DNA from: Oikopleura dioica | Lineage: Eukaryota > Chordata > Appendicularia > Copelata > Oikopleuridae | DNA length: 64,000 bases | Direction of reading: 5' to 3' | Assembly: GCA_907165135.1 (NCBI GenBank) | Contig: OU015566.1 | Coordinates: 4,776,501-4,840,500, forward strand | Shown: positions 44,812-54,190 of the stretch, piece by piece | How the letters are laid out: each line of letters opens with the position of its first letter | Numbering within the stretch: the first letter of the stretch is position 1 | Made by a program: the position numbers and the translations under genes | Notes under the pieces: model-generated | Seen by the model: only the letters and a program-made list of their open reading frames with translations | What the model was told of the DNA's origin: nothing | Databases searched by the model: none

Positions 44812-45129
44812 ATTAGATTCTTATTATAGTATTATTTTGCGATTGAGAATAAAATTGTCAGAAAGAAAGTTTGTCTCGATGACGTCTTTTTTCGGAGAAA
44901 CTTATCTTACTCAGCCTGTCAGCGGACGGAGTAGGATAATACATTTCGGTCTGCTCGATTCTTGATTACAGTAACTCCTCAGGAATATGCTAAATCATCT
45001 TGCGGTAGAATTTCACAGCTTTTGATAGATCAATAATTTAAGAAAATAGAAGCACTATTTAGAATATGTTCTATTCCGCTGTTCCGACCTTATTAATAAT
45101 AAGTTATTATCTTAAAAGCAGGACAGAAG

Positions 45130-46145
45130 GGTAGCGAGGGTTATTTTAACGGGAAAAAAGAACTTCTCCACGCACTCGCTAGAGCGAATTCTAAAAGGGC
45201 GCGCGAGAGGCGCGAGGGTGGAGCAGCTGAGGCACACGCGAGTAACGCGGTAGGAGATGGGCACACCCGGTAGGTATAATGTGGGTAAGAGGGATTCGCC
45301 TGCCCCCCAGCGGGTGACAAGCCCAACACGACCGAACTGCCCAACTTTGCGGGAAACAGCGAGGCTCAGTGGGAAATCGCTAATCTATCGAGGAAAATCA
45401 TGATCAGAGGGTTGTTGCGACGGTCTAGCTTATCTGCACAAGTTTCACTTTTCGGAGGATCATGAGCATTTTTGCTCAAAAATTTTCAGGAAAGATGTGA
45501 TTTATACTAATTCGACCATGGAGATTCCAAAAATCACACTTAAAACATCTAAAAACGTGAGTTTATTCAATATAACCTCAATCAAAGTTCATCCTATTGT
45601 AATCAAATTTTAATCCAGCTGTCTTGTGATCTTCTCTTCCGTTTGAAAAGTCTTTTTTAATCTTCCAGCTAATATCTCATTACCTTTTATTAGTTTAGGA
45701 GACTAAACTTTCCATTAACGATAAGGCCATGATAATTGAAGACGGTGAACGTATATCCAAAGAGGGCGAAAAAACGAAACCAAAATATAAGGTAAACAAG
45801 ACAAGCCCTAAATATTTCCACCCACCAAGACTGAGTCTCAACTTTCAATTCATCTGAAAATCATCTTGACCCGAACTGCCTAGCCATACTGTATGGTATG
45901 GACCATACTGTATGGTCCATAGATCCTCCCAGAAATATTCCTCATTGACCTTGTAGATATTCGTTGGCCGACATTTGTTGCTCATGATGGGCTACTTAGC
46001 TTTAATCTTGTCTCCTACATCGTTACTTGCGTGTGCCTCAGCTGATCGACCTCGCTACTCTCGCGCGCCCTTTTCAGAGCTCGACCAGCGAGTGCGTGGA
46101 GAAGTTCTCTTAATCCATTTTAACTGCGTCAACAAGATTAAAATA
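45130..46145. mobile_element. About 1-kb element bounded by 120-bp inverted repeats
   Basis: Arms at about 45140-45262 and 46015-46135 are complementary (shared cores: GAACTTCTCCACGCACTCGCT, AAAAGGGCGCGCGAGAG, CAGCTGAGGCACACGC). They are GC-rich against an AT-rich background. The interior holds a possible small spliced gene and a palindrome (GGACCATACTGTATGGTCC) near 45900. No transposase domain recognised. Confidence 0.7.
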
Positions 46146-46172
46146 CGATTGAAGGTTATTTTTCGTCTTTAA
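45518..46172 (+). CDS. Possible three-exon small gene inside the 1-kb element
   Basis: Exon 45518-45556 (MEIPKITLKTSKN) and exon 45699-45791 (ETKLSINDKAMIIEDGER ...) have GTGAGT and TTTAG signals and stay in phase 0. A third exon from about 45960 would encode IFVGRHLLLMMGYLALIL and run through the right inverted arm. Weak support; product unknown. Confidence 0.25.
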
Positions 46173-46212
46173 TATTTACCATCGACAAAATGAGTTAGGT
46201 GGGCATATGATC

Positions 46213-46569
46213 AGGTAAACTTGATGAAAAATGAGCTCTTTTTAGAGCGTATAAATCAGGAAGAATAATACAGTTTAAGAATCCTCAGAAGCTGGGGATC
46301 ATTTTGACTATTGACACTGGGGGGTTTTGCCCATGCCCTGAGGGGTTTTAGGCCTTTCTCCAGAAGTGGGGAGAAGAAAAGTTATGAGCCTCTAACCGAG
46401 ATTGGCCAAATTTTCGGACTTTGGAAGGCCTTAAACCCCTCAGGGCATGAGCAAAACCCCCAAGTGTCAATAGTCAAAATGATCCTCAGCTTCTGAGGAT
46501 TCTAAAACTGTATTATACTTCCTGATTCATAAGCTCTAAAAAGAGCTCATTTTTCATCAAGTTTACCTA
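46213..46569. mobile_element. 357-bp MITE with long inverted repeats and 9-bp target duplication
   Basis: Arms of about 150 bp, beginning AGGTAAACTTGATGAAAAAT and ending with the complement. Direct repeats CATATGATC at 46204-46212 and 46570-46578 flank it. A 9-bp duplication with long arms suggests a Mutator-like origin. No coding capacity. Confidence 0.88.
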
Positions 46570-46578
46570 CATATGATC

Positions 46579-47188
46579 GAAGATTGCCAGGAGGCAAAGT
46601 TTAAAGCCGATTAATTGCAGATTTAGCTGTTTCGAAGGAGAATAGGCGAAAAATATGTGGTGAGGATCTTCTTTCAAACGACTTCAAGCTAAAGGTTGTT
46701 TTCTTATTGTAAACACTCAATTGTAATTTAACTTCTGAAAAAATATTCATAATCGAAATCAAAATTTAAAAGAAAAGTAAAAATTTTAGAAAAAAATTAT
46801 TTTCGATATTAAATATTTTCGAGTCTTGAATTTGGTGAGAATTAATTCGTTGCGGAAAATTGAAATTTAAAACAGTAAAAATATCGCTTTTCTCGTCATA
46901 AACCTTGGTTACTTGAGTAATAGTCCATAAGTTCGTGTATAAACATATTTTTCCGATACGAGTTCATAATTAACATGCCAGAAAAACTAATATATCTTAT
47001 GTCAAACTAAAATTAAAATATGCAAAGTATCAATACTCATTTTTTTTCTTTCCTTGGATGCCAATTACTGTATATTTCCACGCCACGCCACCCTGTTTTT
47101 TGGCTCTCGGGCATCCTCCCTCCTCCCTTATAAACTCCACTGCGAAATCTGTCAATATCAAAAGAATAAACTTTTCGCGGAAAAAAGT
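46579..47188. other. Intergenic, no gene seen
   Basis: AT-rich 610 bp upstream of the peptide gene. No gene or repeat recognised. Confidence 0.4.
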
Positions 47189-47619
47189 ATGCTCAGTTTA
47201 ATTTTCAGAGAGCTGTTGCTTTTGATTATTCTTGTGAAAAATTCGGATGCAAGGACGATTTTGAACAAATATGGGAAGATTTACGATGAGTGGGATTATC
47301 CAATGTTTAAGCAAATTCCACGAGGTATTTTTTTTGACGAGATAAGATATTATTTTATATGATATAATAACATATTATATAATATATATAATAAATTAAT
47401 AATATTATATAATAGAATTTATATTATATTATATTTTATTTTTATAATAATTTATATAATATATATGATTAATATATAGATATTATATAATTTTTGATTC
47501 GTAACATATCTTTTTAAGAAGAAGAAAAAAGATCGACCGAGACAAGCTTCGAGAATCTACCGTGGAATACCCGAGACAGTTATTCATCGGATCCTGTCTG
47601 GCCAGATTATTTCTTCTAA
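47189..47619 (+). CDS. Secreted peptide precursor (possible neuropeptide)
   Basis: Two exons (47189-47324, 47519-47619) in matching phase give about 78 residues. A signal peptide is clear (MLSLIFRELLLLIILVKNSDA). The rest is short, Tyr/Trp-rich and without Cys: RTILNKYGKIYDEWDYPMF, then EEEKRSTET with a KR dibasic site, ending VWPDYFF. This is the shape of a neuropeptide or secreted peptide precursor, but no known peptide family is recognised. The intron (47325-47518) is almost pure A/T from 47340. Confidence 0.5.
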
Positions 47620-48468
47620 AGAAAACTTTCTTTTCACATGAATAAATCTTTTTTTCAAAAAAACGTTTCTTTTAAGCCAAACGAAAATCTGACCGACTCA
47701 CTTCCTCATTTCTTTAAGAACTCACTTCAAAGCATCAGAAATTCTTTACAAGAAACGAAAAGCAAAAAATTAATCGTTGAGCAATTTCTTTCATCGAGAT
47801 GCCTGAATCATTTAAACAAATCGCGCTTGGTTCAGAACGGAAGAAAATTCTAGCAGAAGTCAACTGTTTGTAGAACAACTTAGTGTTACTATAATTTGAT
47901 TTATGCCCAAATTTGGGCATCAATGATATTCTTATTGGCGAAAAAATGCTGTAAATATTCTTTTGCGAATAATTTTCGTACCGGCACTCACGCAATACCC
48001 TCGAACTCAAAGGCTGAAATGATTCGTTTCTGATGGAATATTATCCGACAATTTCAATAAAGAAGAATCATCGGTCATTGCCGATGATAATTTATTCATT
48101 TTTTTCAGATAAAATTCGCCCAAGATCATTTTTTTGTGTCAATCACTTTTTCTGCCGACAATTTCAAAAAGACAAAATTTGATTTTTCTTGAAGAAAAAC
48201 TTCAAAAAGGACGATTTTCAAGGTAAAATTTTTAAGGTTCAATTTAGGTCGCGTACGAAATTAAATTAACAACTTAAAAACTTTTTTCATAAAAAGAAGC
48301 AAGTTTCCATTTTTTCTTCAGAAACGTAACTTATCGTCCCTGAATCAACTATTTGATCTGTACGTCAAAAGCCTGCCTCTATTGAACTTTGGCGCTACAA
48401 CTTCCGGCGGACGTAGACGAGCTATAAATTCGTGGAATTTTGGAATTTCATTCGAGTAGCTATTTCAG
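47620..48468. other. Intergenic, no gene seen
   Basis: About 850 bp. Open frames here are short with no domain. A TATA-like AGCTATAAATT at 48420 precedes the EGF gene exon. Confidence 0.4.
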
Positions 48469-48938
48469 AGACAAATCAAACGTCAAACGACAAAAAGAGA
48501 GAAAAAGAATGGTCTGCAATAGCGACAGTGACTGTATGAACGATGGAGTCTGCATCGTCAGAACAGGGAGAAGAATGTGCCATTGCTCCGGTTTTTACTG
48601 GCGCACATTGTCAGGTACTGATTTTCAAGATCTTTCTCTTTACCCGATTTTCTTAGAATGATGGTTTCATGGGCCTCGGATTTGACCACAATTCGAAAAC
48701 AGTGGAATCAAAAATTGACTCAAAAATGCCAAGTATCCTCTTTTTCGTCCTTATTTTCCTCCTCGTCGGGATTATTTTTGGTCTTTTTCTTCATATCCGA
48801 CAATTGACCAAAAGAATAACAGGTGAAACAAAGATAAATTTGTAATTTTTCAACCTTTTTCAAGAGAAAAACCAGCATCTTCGAAAATATCGACAACTTT
48901 TAAGCGAAGATTCGCGAAAAGAAAGAGCTCTACCCTGA
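48469..48938 (+). CDS. EGF-like type I membrane protein (5' end missing, one-base shift)
   Basis: After a TATTTCAG acceptor comes a basic stretch (RQKERKRM) and one EGF-like domain: VCNSDSDCMNDGVCIVRTG ... CHCSGF. At 48592-48596 five T shift the frame; with four the sequence would read TGAHCQ and complete the sixth Cys. The next exon gives NDGFMGLGFDHNSK, then a membrane helix ILFFVLIFLLVGIIFGLFL and a basic tail ending ERALP. The layout (EGF, short stalk, helix, tail) is like an EGF-family ligand. No signal peptide exon was found. Confidence 0.5.
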
Positions 48939-49054
48939 ATCCCTGACCTTGAAATGTCACTTCTAGCTACTGAAGTCCTTTACCTTGACTACAGGCTGAC
49001 TAGTCATTCAGTGTGCTACTATATTTGTACTGTACAGAAGAAATGTAAATAAAA

Positions 49055-52000
49055 TCAAGAGTTTGTGAATTCTTTGATTTTTCGAATTCCATCTTCTCCG
49101 ACAATATGGGTCACTTGCTCCATCAGTTGAGGCAGCTCGTTGGCGCAGAAAGTGTAGTAGGAGTAGTATGTAAGACTTGCAAAGGCAAAGTTAGGCTCCT
49201 CTTTTTTTGAAAATAACCTTGACTTACCTAACAAGCATGAAACTGAGCGGAAACGCCCGCCGCGCAATCCTGTCAATATCTGGTTTATTGATGAAGTTCG
49301 CGATCGCATATTCAACCACCGCGGCGAAGACGTAAGCCATGCAGATCGACATCTTTTTTCAAAGGTCAGGCAAGTTCTTATTACAGCTTATTCTTTCGTG
49401 AGAAGGAAAATTGATGACCTTGCCCAAATATCGATAGACATGACATACGAAACCATTGGCAGCGCTTTTGATAACGCAGATCGCTGCGAAGTGATGGTCA
49501 AGACTGTCGTAATTCCGAGCTGAAAATAAACTCATAACCCCATCTACCGGAAGTATGTAATTAGAATGGGTCGAAGACCCATTATTCGTATAATATGCGT
49601 AAAATGGGTCCGAGACCCATTCTAGCTATAATTTTGGTAAAATGGGTCTATTTTTCAACAAAATATAAGTTTTAGTTCAATTCAACTCTATTTAACAATT
49701 AAAAACATTTCCATGACTTGGGATATGGTTTACCGTCTCACTGCCCCATTTTTAACAGACATTATCAAATCTAAGTGTCCCTTACCTGGGGCTCCGCCCC
49801 TAGGTCCTAAGATGCCGGGGTCTAGTCTAGGGTTACTTAGGGTTACTTTCAGTAACCCTAACTAACCCTAGCCTATCCCCCTCGTGTGAGGTTGTTCTGT
49901 CATTTTGCCCAGTGCCCCTAACCCTAACCTTTATTGATAAAAAGTTAATGATAATAGACTCGTTCTAGACCCATTTTAGGCATAATATAGCAATAATGGG
50001 TCTCGGACCCATTTTACGCATAATATACGAATAATGGGTCCTGTACCCATTTTAGGCTTATTATAGAATAATGGGTCTCAGACCCATTCTAATTTCAACC
50101 TTCCCATCTACCCCCTTAAATTAAGGAGGTGTCAAAAACCGAAAAAATTTCGACAAATTTTACGTGGAAATTTTCAACGAATCAGAGGCCAGAATTCCGA
50201 ATTCGGCTCACCAACCGATCAGCAGCCAAGTAGCCGCCCACGCAAAATTTTTCGAAATTTTTTTGTCGGTTCCAGACGCCACCCCTTAAATTTCTTACAG
50301 AAACTCTAGCTGGAGTCGCCGTAATCGAAATCCAAAAGCTTATCCAACTAAGCATCACAATAAGCATTGTTGGAATATACGCCTGAATCAGGTAGTAGCC
50401 CATTTGCCGGGAAAGAAAGAACTTCGCCTCGACGCAAGAAAAGCTTCCCCGAGCACATTGGCACTTTCCAATGTGCAGCCCCTCCAGCGTATGTTGTGGG
50501 AGCTCGATTTTTCGAACATTGATCGCGTCTTCGAGCCACTCGAACTGGACGTCTTCGATGCGTAGTATGGAAAAATGTTTCGGTAAAGGCGACCGAAATA
50601 TTAATCACTTTCAATGGGTCAAATATGATAAATATTTCGGCAGGCAGCCGAAAGAATTATAAAAATTAGACTCGTTATTAGGAAAAATATTTCGGTACTA
50701 ACCGAAACGAAAATCAGAATTTGATGTCTTTTGAGCAATAAAGTTTCGGCAGTTTTTTCCATTATCATCCTGATTTGCGCTGGTATGTGCATTCAATGAG
50801 TGTGCCTTATCAATTTTCACCTCAAAAATCTAGAGTTACATGTATTTTCTGTTCTCATATTCAGAAGACCATCTCTGGCTTCATTCTTTATTTCGCAAAA
50901 ATGAATGAAGCCCATGATGAAAAATAGAAATCGTAGTATTTGCTAAAATAAAGGTTAGGGTTAGGGGCACCTGCAAAAATGACGGAACAAATAACCCGAG
51001 GGGGATAGGCTAGGGTTAGTTAGGGTTACTGAAGGTAACCCTAAGTAACCCTAGCCTAGACCCCGGCATCTTAGGACCTAAGGGGCGAAGCCGCGTGGTC
51101 AGGGAAACTTAGATTCCTTGATTTACGTCATCTTGCGCGCCTTTTTTTGCCGAAATCTTATTGCTAGAAACGACCTTAAAAGTGAAAAAGATTTCGGTAG
51201 CCTGCCGAAATATTTTTGTGAAAACAGTGGAAAAAGTGAAAAAATTTCGGCTGTTACCGAAATATTAATCAGAAAATAAGCTCACCACATTTCGGCAGTT
51301 TTACCGAAACATTTTTCCATACTACCCTTCGATGTCGTAGGCGAAGGACTCGATGGTGAGGCCGCAGGTTTGGACGTCCATCGGGAAGTTTTGAAATTTC
51401 ATCCGGCAGGTTAATATTGCCGAGAGTCTTGTTAAGGGTGTCAAACTTGCTTTTTACCTCATTTTTGAAGAAAGAAAAACAACGTTCCTGATTTCATAAT
51501 GAATATTTCCGGCGCTGTCGATTCTCAACCGCTTATTATCGGAAATGATGTCATGAGTCCTTGCTGATTTCTCATTCGCGAAAAAGGGAAAGTGTCAAAC
51601 TGCGATTCTTCGTTCGCGACAAACTTTTCCCGAAAAATACTGGCCACTGATTGGCCGGTAGGCCAAATACAGGCCTCTGATTGGCTTATTTTTCTCATGG
51701 ATTTTCCATGAAAGTTTGTCGCGAACGAAGAATCGCAGTTTGACATTGGCCCCGAAAAACGTCTTGAAAAATTTCTTTTCGCTTCATTTATCCGCGAAAA
51801 CTTACCTGGGATCCAGAGTTTGTCGAGAACTTTCAAGTCGAAGTTGAGAATTGTTCGATTTCGGAAGGTTTTTTCGCCAGGAATATAGGAAAAGAGCATC
51901 CTCGGATCTTGCCACTCCATTCTTTTGGACGATTAAGAGGGATTGATTTACGAGGAAAAATTACCGTAGGATATAAGTAAGGCCGAAATCCATTGTTGTT

Positions 52001-52347
52001 TCTTCGACCGAATCGATTGAGGAGACGAAAATGTTCATTTTTACTTTTAGTGGCTTTTATGAATGGATACTAAGATTCAAGAGCTTCATCAAAAAGTTAA
52101 AGTTATTACTTCAAATCCAAAGCTTCGTAAAAACATAAAAAAAGTCCGCGAAGAATATTATGGTGTCCATTTTTCCTGAATGTCTTCATATGGCCGCGTG
52201 TTTTTGTCCATTTTACCTTGAAAAAAGTCAAGTTTTTCGTCGAAAAAAATTTTTTTTCAACTCACTGATCAAATACTCAATCGTCTCTTCTTCCGTTCTC
52301 TCGCCGAAAATTCCGCCGAAAAGAAGAAAAACTGAAAAAACTAACAT
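49055..52347 (-). CDS. Glycine-receptor-like Cys-loop ligand-gated chloride channel
   Basis: Pentameric channel subunit. Signal peptide MLVFSVFLLFGGIFG, then the ligand-binding domain: MNIFVSSIDSVEETTMDFGL, MEWQDPRMLF, LWIP, FANEKSARTHD, the Cys loop CRMKFQNFPMDVQTC, VQFEWLEDAI, and the second Cys pair CQCARGSC typical of glycine receptors. M1-M2: MGYYLIQAYIPTMLIVMLSW, SITATPARVSLGITTVLTITSQ, then YVMSIDIWA. M3 and M4 are separated by only about a dozen residues (INKPDIDRIARR), far shorter than the usual loop. Introns hold three or more inverted-repeat elements. One insertion (50561-51326) must be removed as a GG-AG intron to keep the frame. C-terminus KEFTNS. Confidence 0.85.
49561..50092. 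mobile_element. 532-bp element with TTAGAATGGGTC inverted ends
   Basis: Ends TTAGAATGGGTC and GACCCATTCTAA. Repeated AATGGGTC...GACCCATT units line both arms (GGGTCCGAGACCC, GGGTCTCGGACCC). The interior carries a telomere-like block (about 49780-49945). It lies in the channel gene intron between the M1-M2 exon and the next. Confidence 0.75.
49735..49945. repeat. Telomere-like AACCCTA block, copy 1
   Basis: Contains TAGGGTTACTTAGGGTTAC, GTAACCCTAACTAACCCTA and CCCCTAACCCTAACC with flanking GC-rich sequence. It is the complement of the block at 50945-51120, including shared non-telomeric parts (GGGGGATAGGCTAGGGTTAG; CCCCGGCATCTTAGGACCTA). Confidence 0.8.
50120..50290. mobile_element. AACCGAC-type MITE, copy 2
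   Basis: Ends near TTAAGGAGGTGTCAAAAACC and GGTTCCAGACGCCACCCCTTAA, with complementary inner arms (AAATTTCGACAAATTTTACGT and relatives). In the channel gene, next to the M1-M2 exon. Related to 44028-44236. Confidence 0.7.
50561..51326. mobile_element. 766-bp element inserted in the channel coding sequence
   Basis: Terminal inverted repeats GTAGTATGGAAAAATGTTTCGG (plus-strand left end) and its complement at the right. Perfect 8-bp direct repeats CTTCGATG (plus strand) lie at 50553-50560 and 51327-51334. The interior has TTTCGGxxGCCTGCCGAAA repeats and a telomere-like block. On the coding strand it splits GAC ATC GAA G from AC GTC CAG (DIE|DVQFEW). Confidence 0.85.
50945..51120. repeat. Telomere-like TAGGGTT block, copy 2 (inverted to copy 1)
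   Basis: AAGGTTAGGGTTAGGGGCACC through GGCATCTTAGGACCTAAGGGGC, the reverse complement of the block at 49735-49945 with a few substitutions. Lies inside the 766-bp element. Confidence 0.8.
51593..51745. mobile_element. 153-bp MITE with 34-bp near-perfect inverted ends
   Basis: Left end TGTCAAACTGCGATTCTTCG then TTCGCGACAAACTTT; right end is its complement. Internal CTGATTGGC repeats. In an intron of the channel gene after KLWIP. No clear target duplication seen. Confidence 0.85.
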
Positions 52348-52714
52348 TTCCGCAAGTGCAACTGTATTTTGGAAGCCTGTGGGTCACTTAGGTCGATCTT
52401 TTTTTTCTTCGATATTTATATCGAAATCGTGACACAAATACATAAATAATGAGCGAAAAGAACACGAAACAAGCCATCAAATATTCTGATACGGATTTCT
52501 TTCTTTTTCACTTTTTTGAGTGATTTACTCGAATATGACATTTGTACCTTTTGATGCTAATTTATCATTAATGCAAAAACAAAAAAGTTCAGAAAGGTTC
52601 GCCCTTTTTTCTTTAGATTTTGAGTAAATAATTTATTCAATAAACTAATAGAGATAGAAATTTAAACAGTAAAAATCGGAGGCAGTAAGAGTTCTTTTTC
52701 GTATTAATGCTTGA

Positions 52715-54190
52715 TCATGCTCCCCAGGTATACTGTCTTCCTCGGCCGAGCAGTTTTTCTTCTTGTTTCGTTGGATCCTGAAATGGCTTGAAAACGAATC
52801 AGAAGGGCTCAAAATACCTGATAACCAGTCGGACAAGTTTCAGCCGCAGTCAAGCAATCTCCGTTCAGAAGATCTTTGACGAGGCAAAAATTGACCTGGC
52901 AAGTTAGAGACAAGTCGGTGTTGATTTGCTCGCGGCTGAATTGAAAACTTCGGAAGCTCCAGTTGACCGCTTTGACTTGGGAAGGAGTGGAGGATTTGAG
53001 CTCGGTGCTGATGATTTTCGCGCCGCAGCCGTCTTCGATGACGGCAAAGGTCTGTTTTTGGATGAAAAATGCAAATTTGGCCAAAAATTGGTCAAAAATT
53101 TTAGTCAGGAAGAGTTTTGGTCAAAAAATTTGGTCAAAAAATAAATTTTGGTCAAAAAATAAATTTTGGTCAAAAACTTTTGGTCAAAAAATAAATTTTG
53201 GTCAAAAACTTTTGGTCAAAAAATTTTGGTCAAAAATAAATTTTGGTCAAAAAACTTTTGGTAAAAAATTTTTAGTCAAAATTATTCAACCCAATCCTGG
53301 TTGTAGTCTTCCGAAGCAATCAAACAATCTTGCAAATGGAAAAGAACCGGGAACTCGTCGGAAAAGTCCTCATTCCATTCGACCTGAAAGTTGAGCGTCT
53401 CTCCAAGAACGAGTTCAGAAGCATTGAGCGGCGTGAGAAAATCCGGCTCGAAGAAAGAAAGCGTCATCGTCTCATCCCAGGACACATCTTGGTCGATCGT
53501 CTTTTCTGCGTCGGTCCGGAAGGTCGTGACGGGACTGTAGATGCCTTTGGTCGTTTCGGACCACTGGCGGTAGTTGCAGTTGAAGACGAAATCGCCGTAC
53601 TCGCCGAAGTAGAATTGGGTGCCGCCGAAGAAGCGCATTTGGTTGCCGAAATTGAGTCTTGAGAGGGAAATTTCTGTTCTTTTCGATTAGCCAATAAGAT
53701 TGCGCGCGCGAAATTCAATCATTAAATTTCCGCCATTCCTGGAAGTAAAAGTAATGTGCATTTCTTCATCGATGTTTTTCTGCTCCGTTTCCATGCCGCA
53801 CTCGCCAAGGGGAATTCCAAAGACGAAGCCGTCGACCTTCGGGTCATACGACAAGTTGGAGTTGCAATTCGTCGCTGGAATGCTGTTGAACTCGGCTTCG
53901 GTTTTGAGCGAGATGATGGACTGGTCACCGAGAGCGAAGGAGTTGATGGCGTTTCGCTTGACGAAGCCGTGCATTGTGTTGTGAACACACTTTTTAAGAG
54001 CTCTAGAGAGGAAATTTTTATCAAAATTTAAAATATTTTTCCCGACCAATTCTTTTTTTTGAAATAATTAAAGAGCCCAGTCCTTGATGCAAATCTCTTT
54101 CTTCATGTCGCAATCATCTTTGACCACAAATTTCTTGTCGTTGAATCCGAGCGCGAAGCCGATCAAAATGCACGGAGAAAATTTCACCAT
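52715..54190 (-). CDS. Secreted ZP-domain protein, copy 1
   Basis: ATG 54190 begins MVKFSPCILIGFALGF, a signal peptide, then KDDCDMKKEICIKDW. The next clear exon starts at about 54008 (LKKCVHNTMHGFVKRNA), so the first junction is not settled. ZP-N: VHNTMHGF ... NCNSNLSYDPKVDGFVFGIP, LGECGME. ZP-C: LNFQVEWNEDFSDEFPVLFH, DGCGAKIISTELKSS, WSFRSFQFS, LTCQVNFCLVKDLLNGDC. The last exon is probably DPTKQEEKLLGRGRQYTWGA with a GRGR basic stretch. No membrane helix is seen. A TTGGTCAAAAAATAAAT repeat fills one intron. Paralogue of the next gene. Confidence 0.7.
53076..53285. repeat. Intronic TTTTGGTCAAAAAATAAA tandem repeat
   Basis: About 210 bp of 15-20-bp units. Fills an intron between ZP-C exons of the minus-strand gene and is open in one plus frame by composition. 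Confidence 0.8.
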
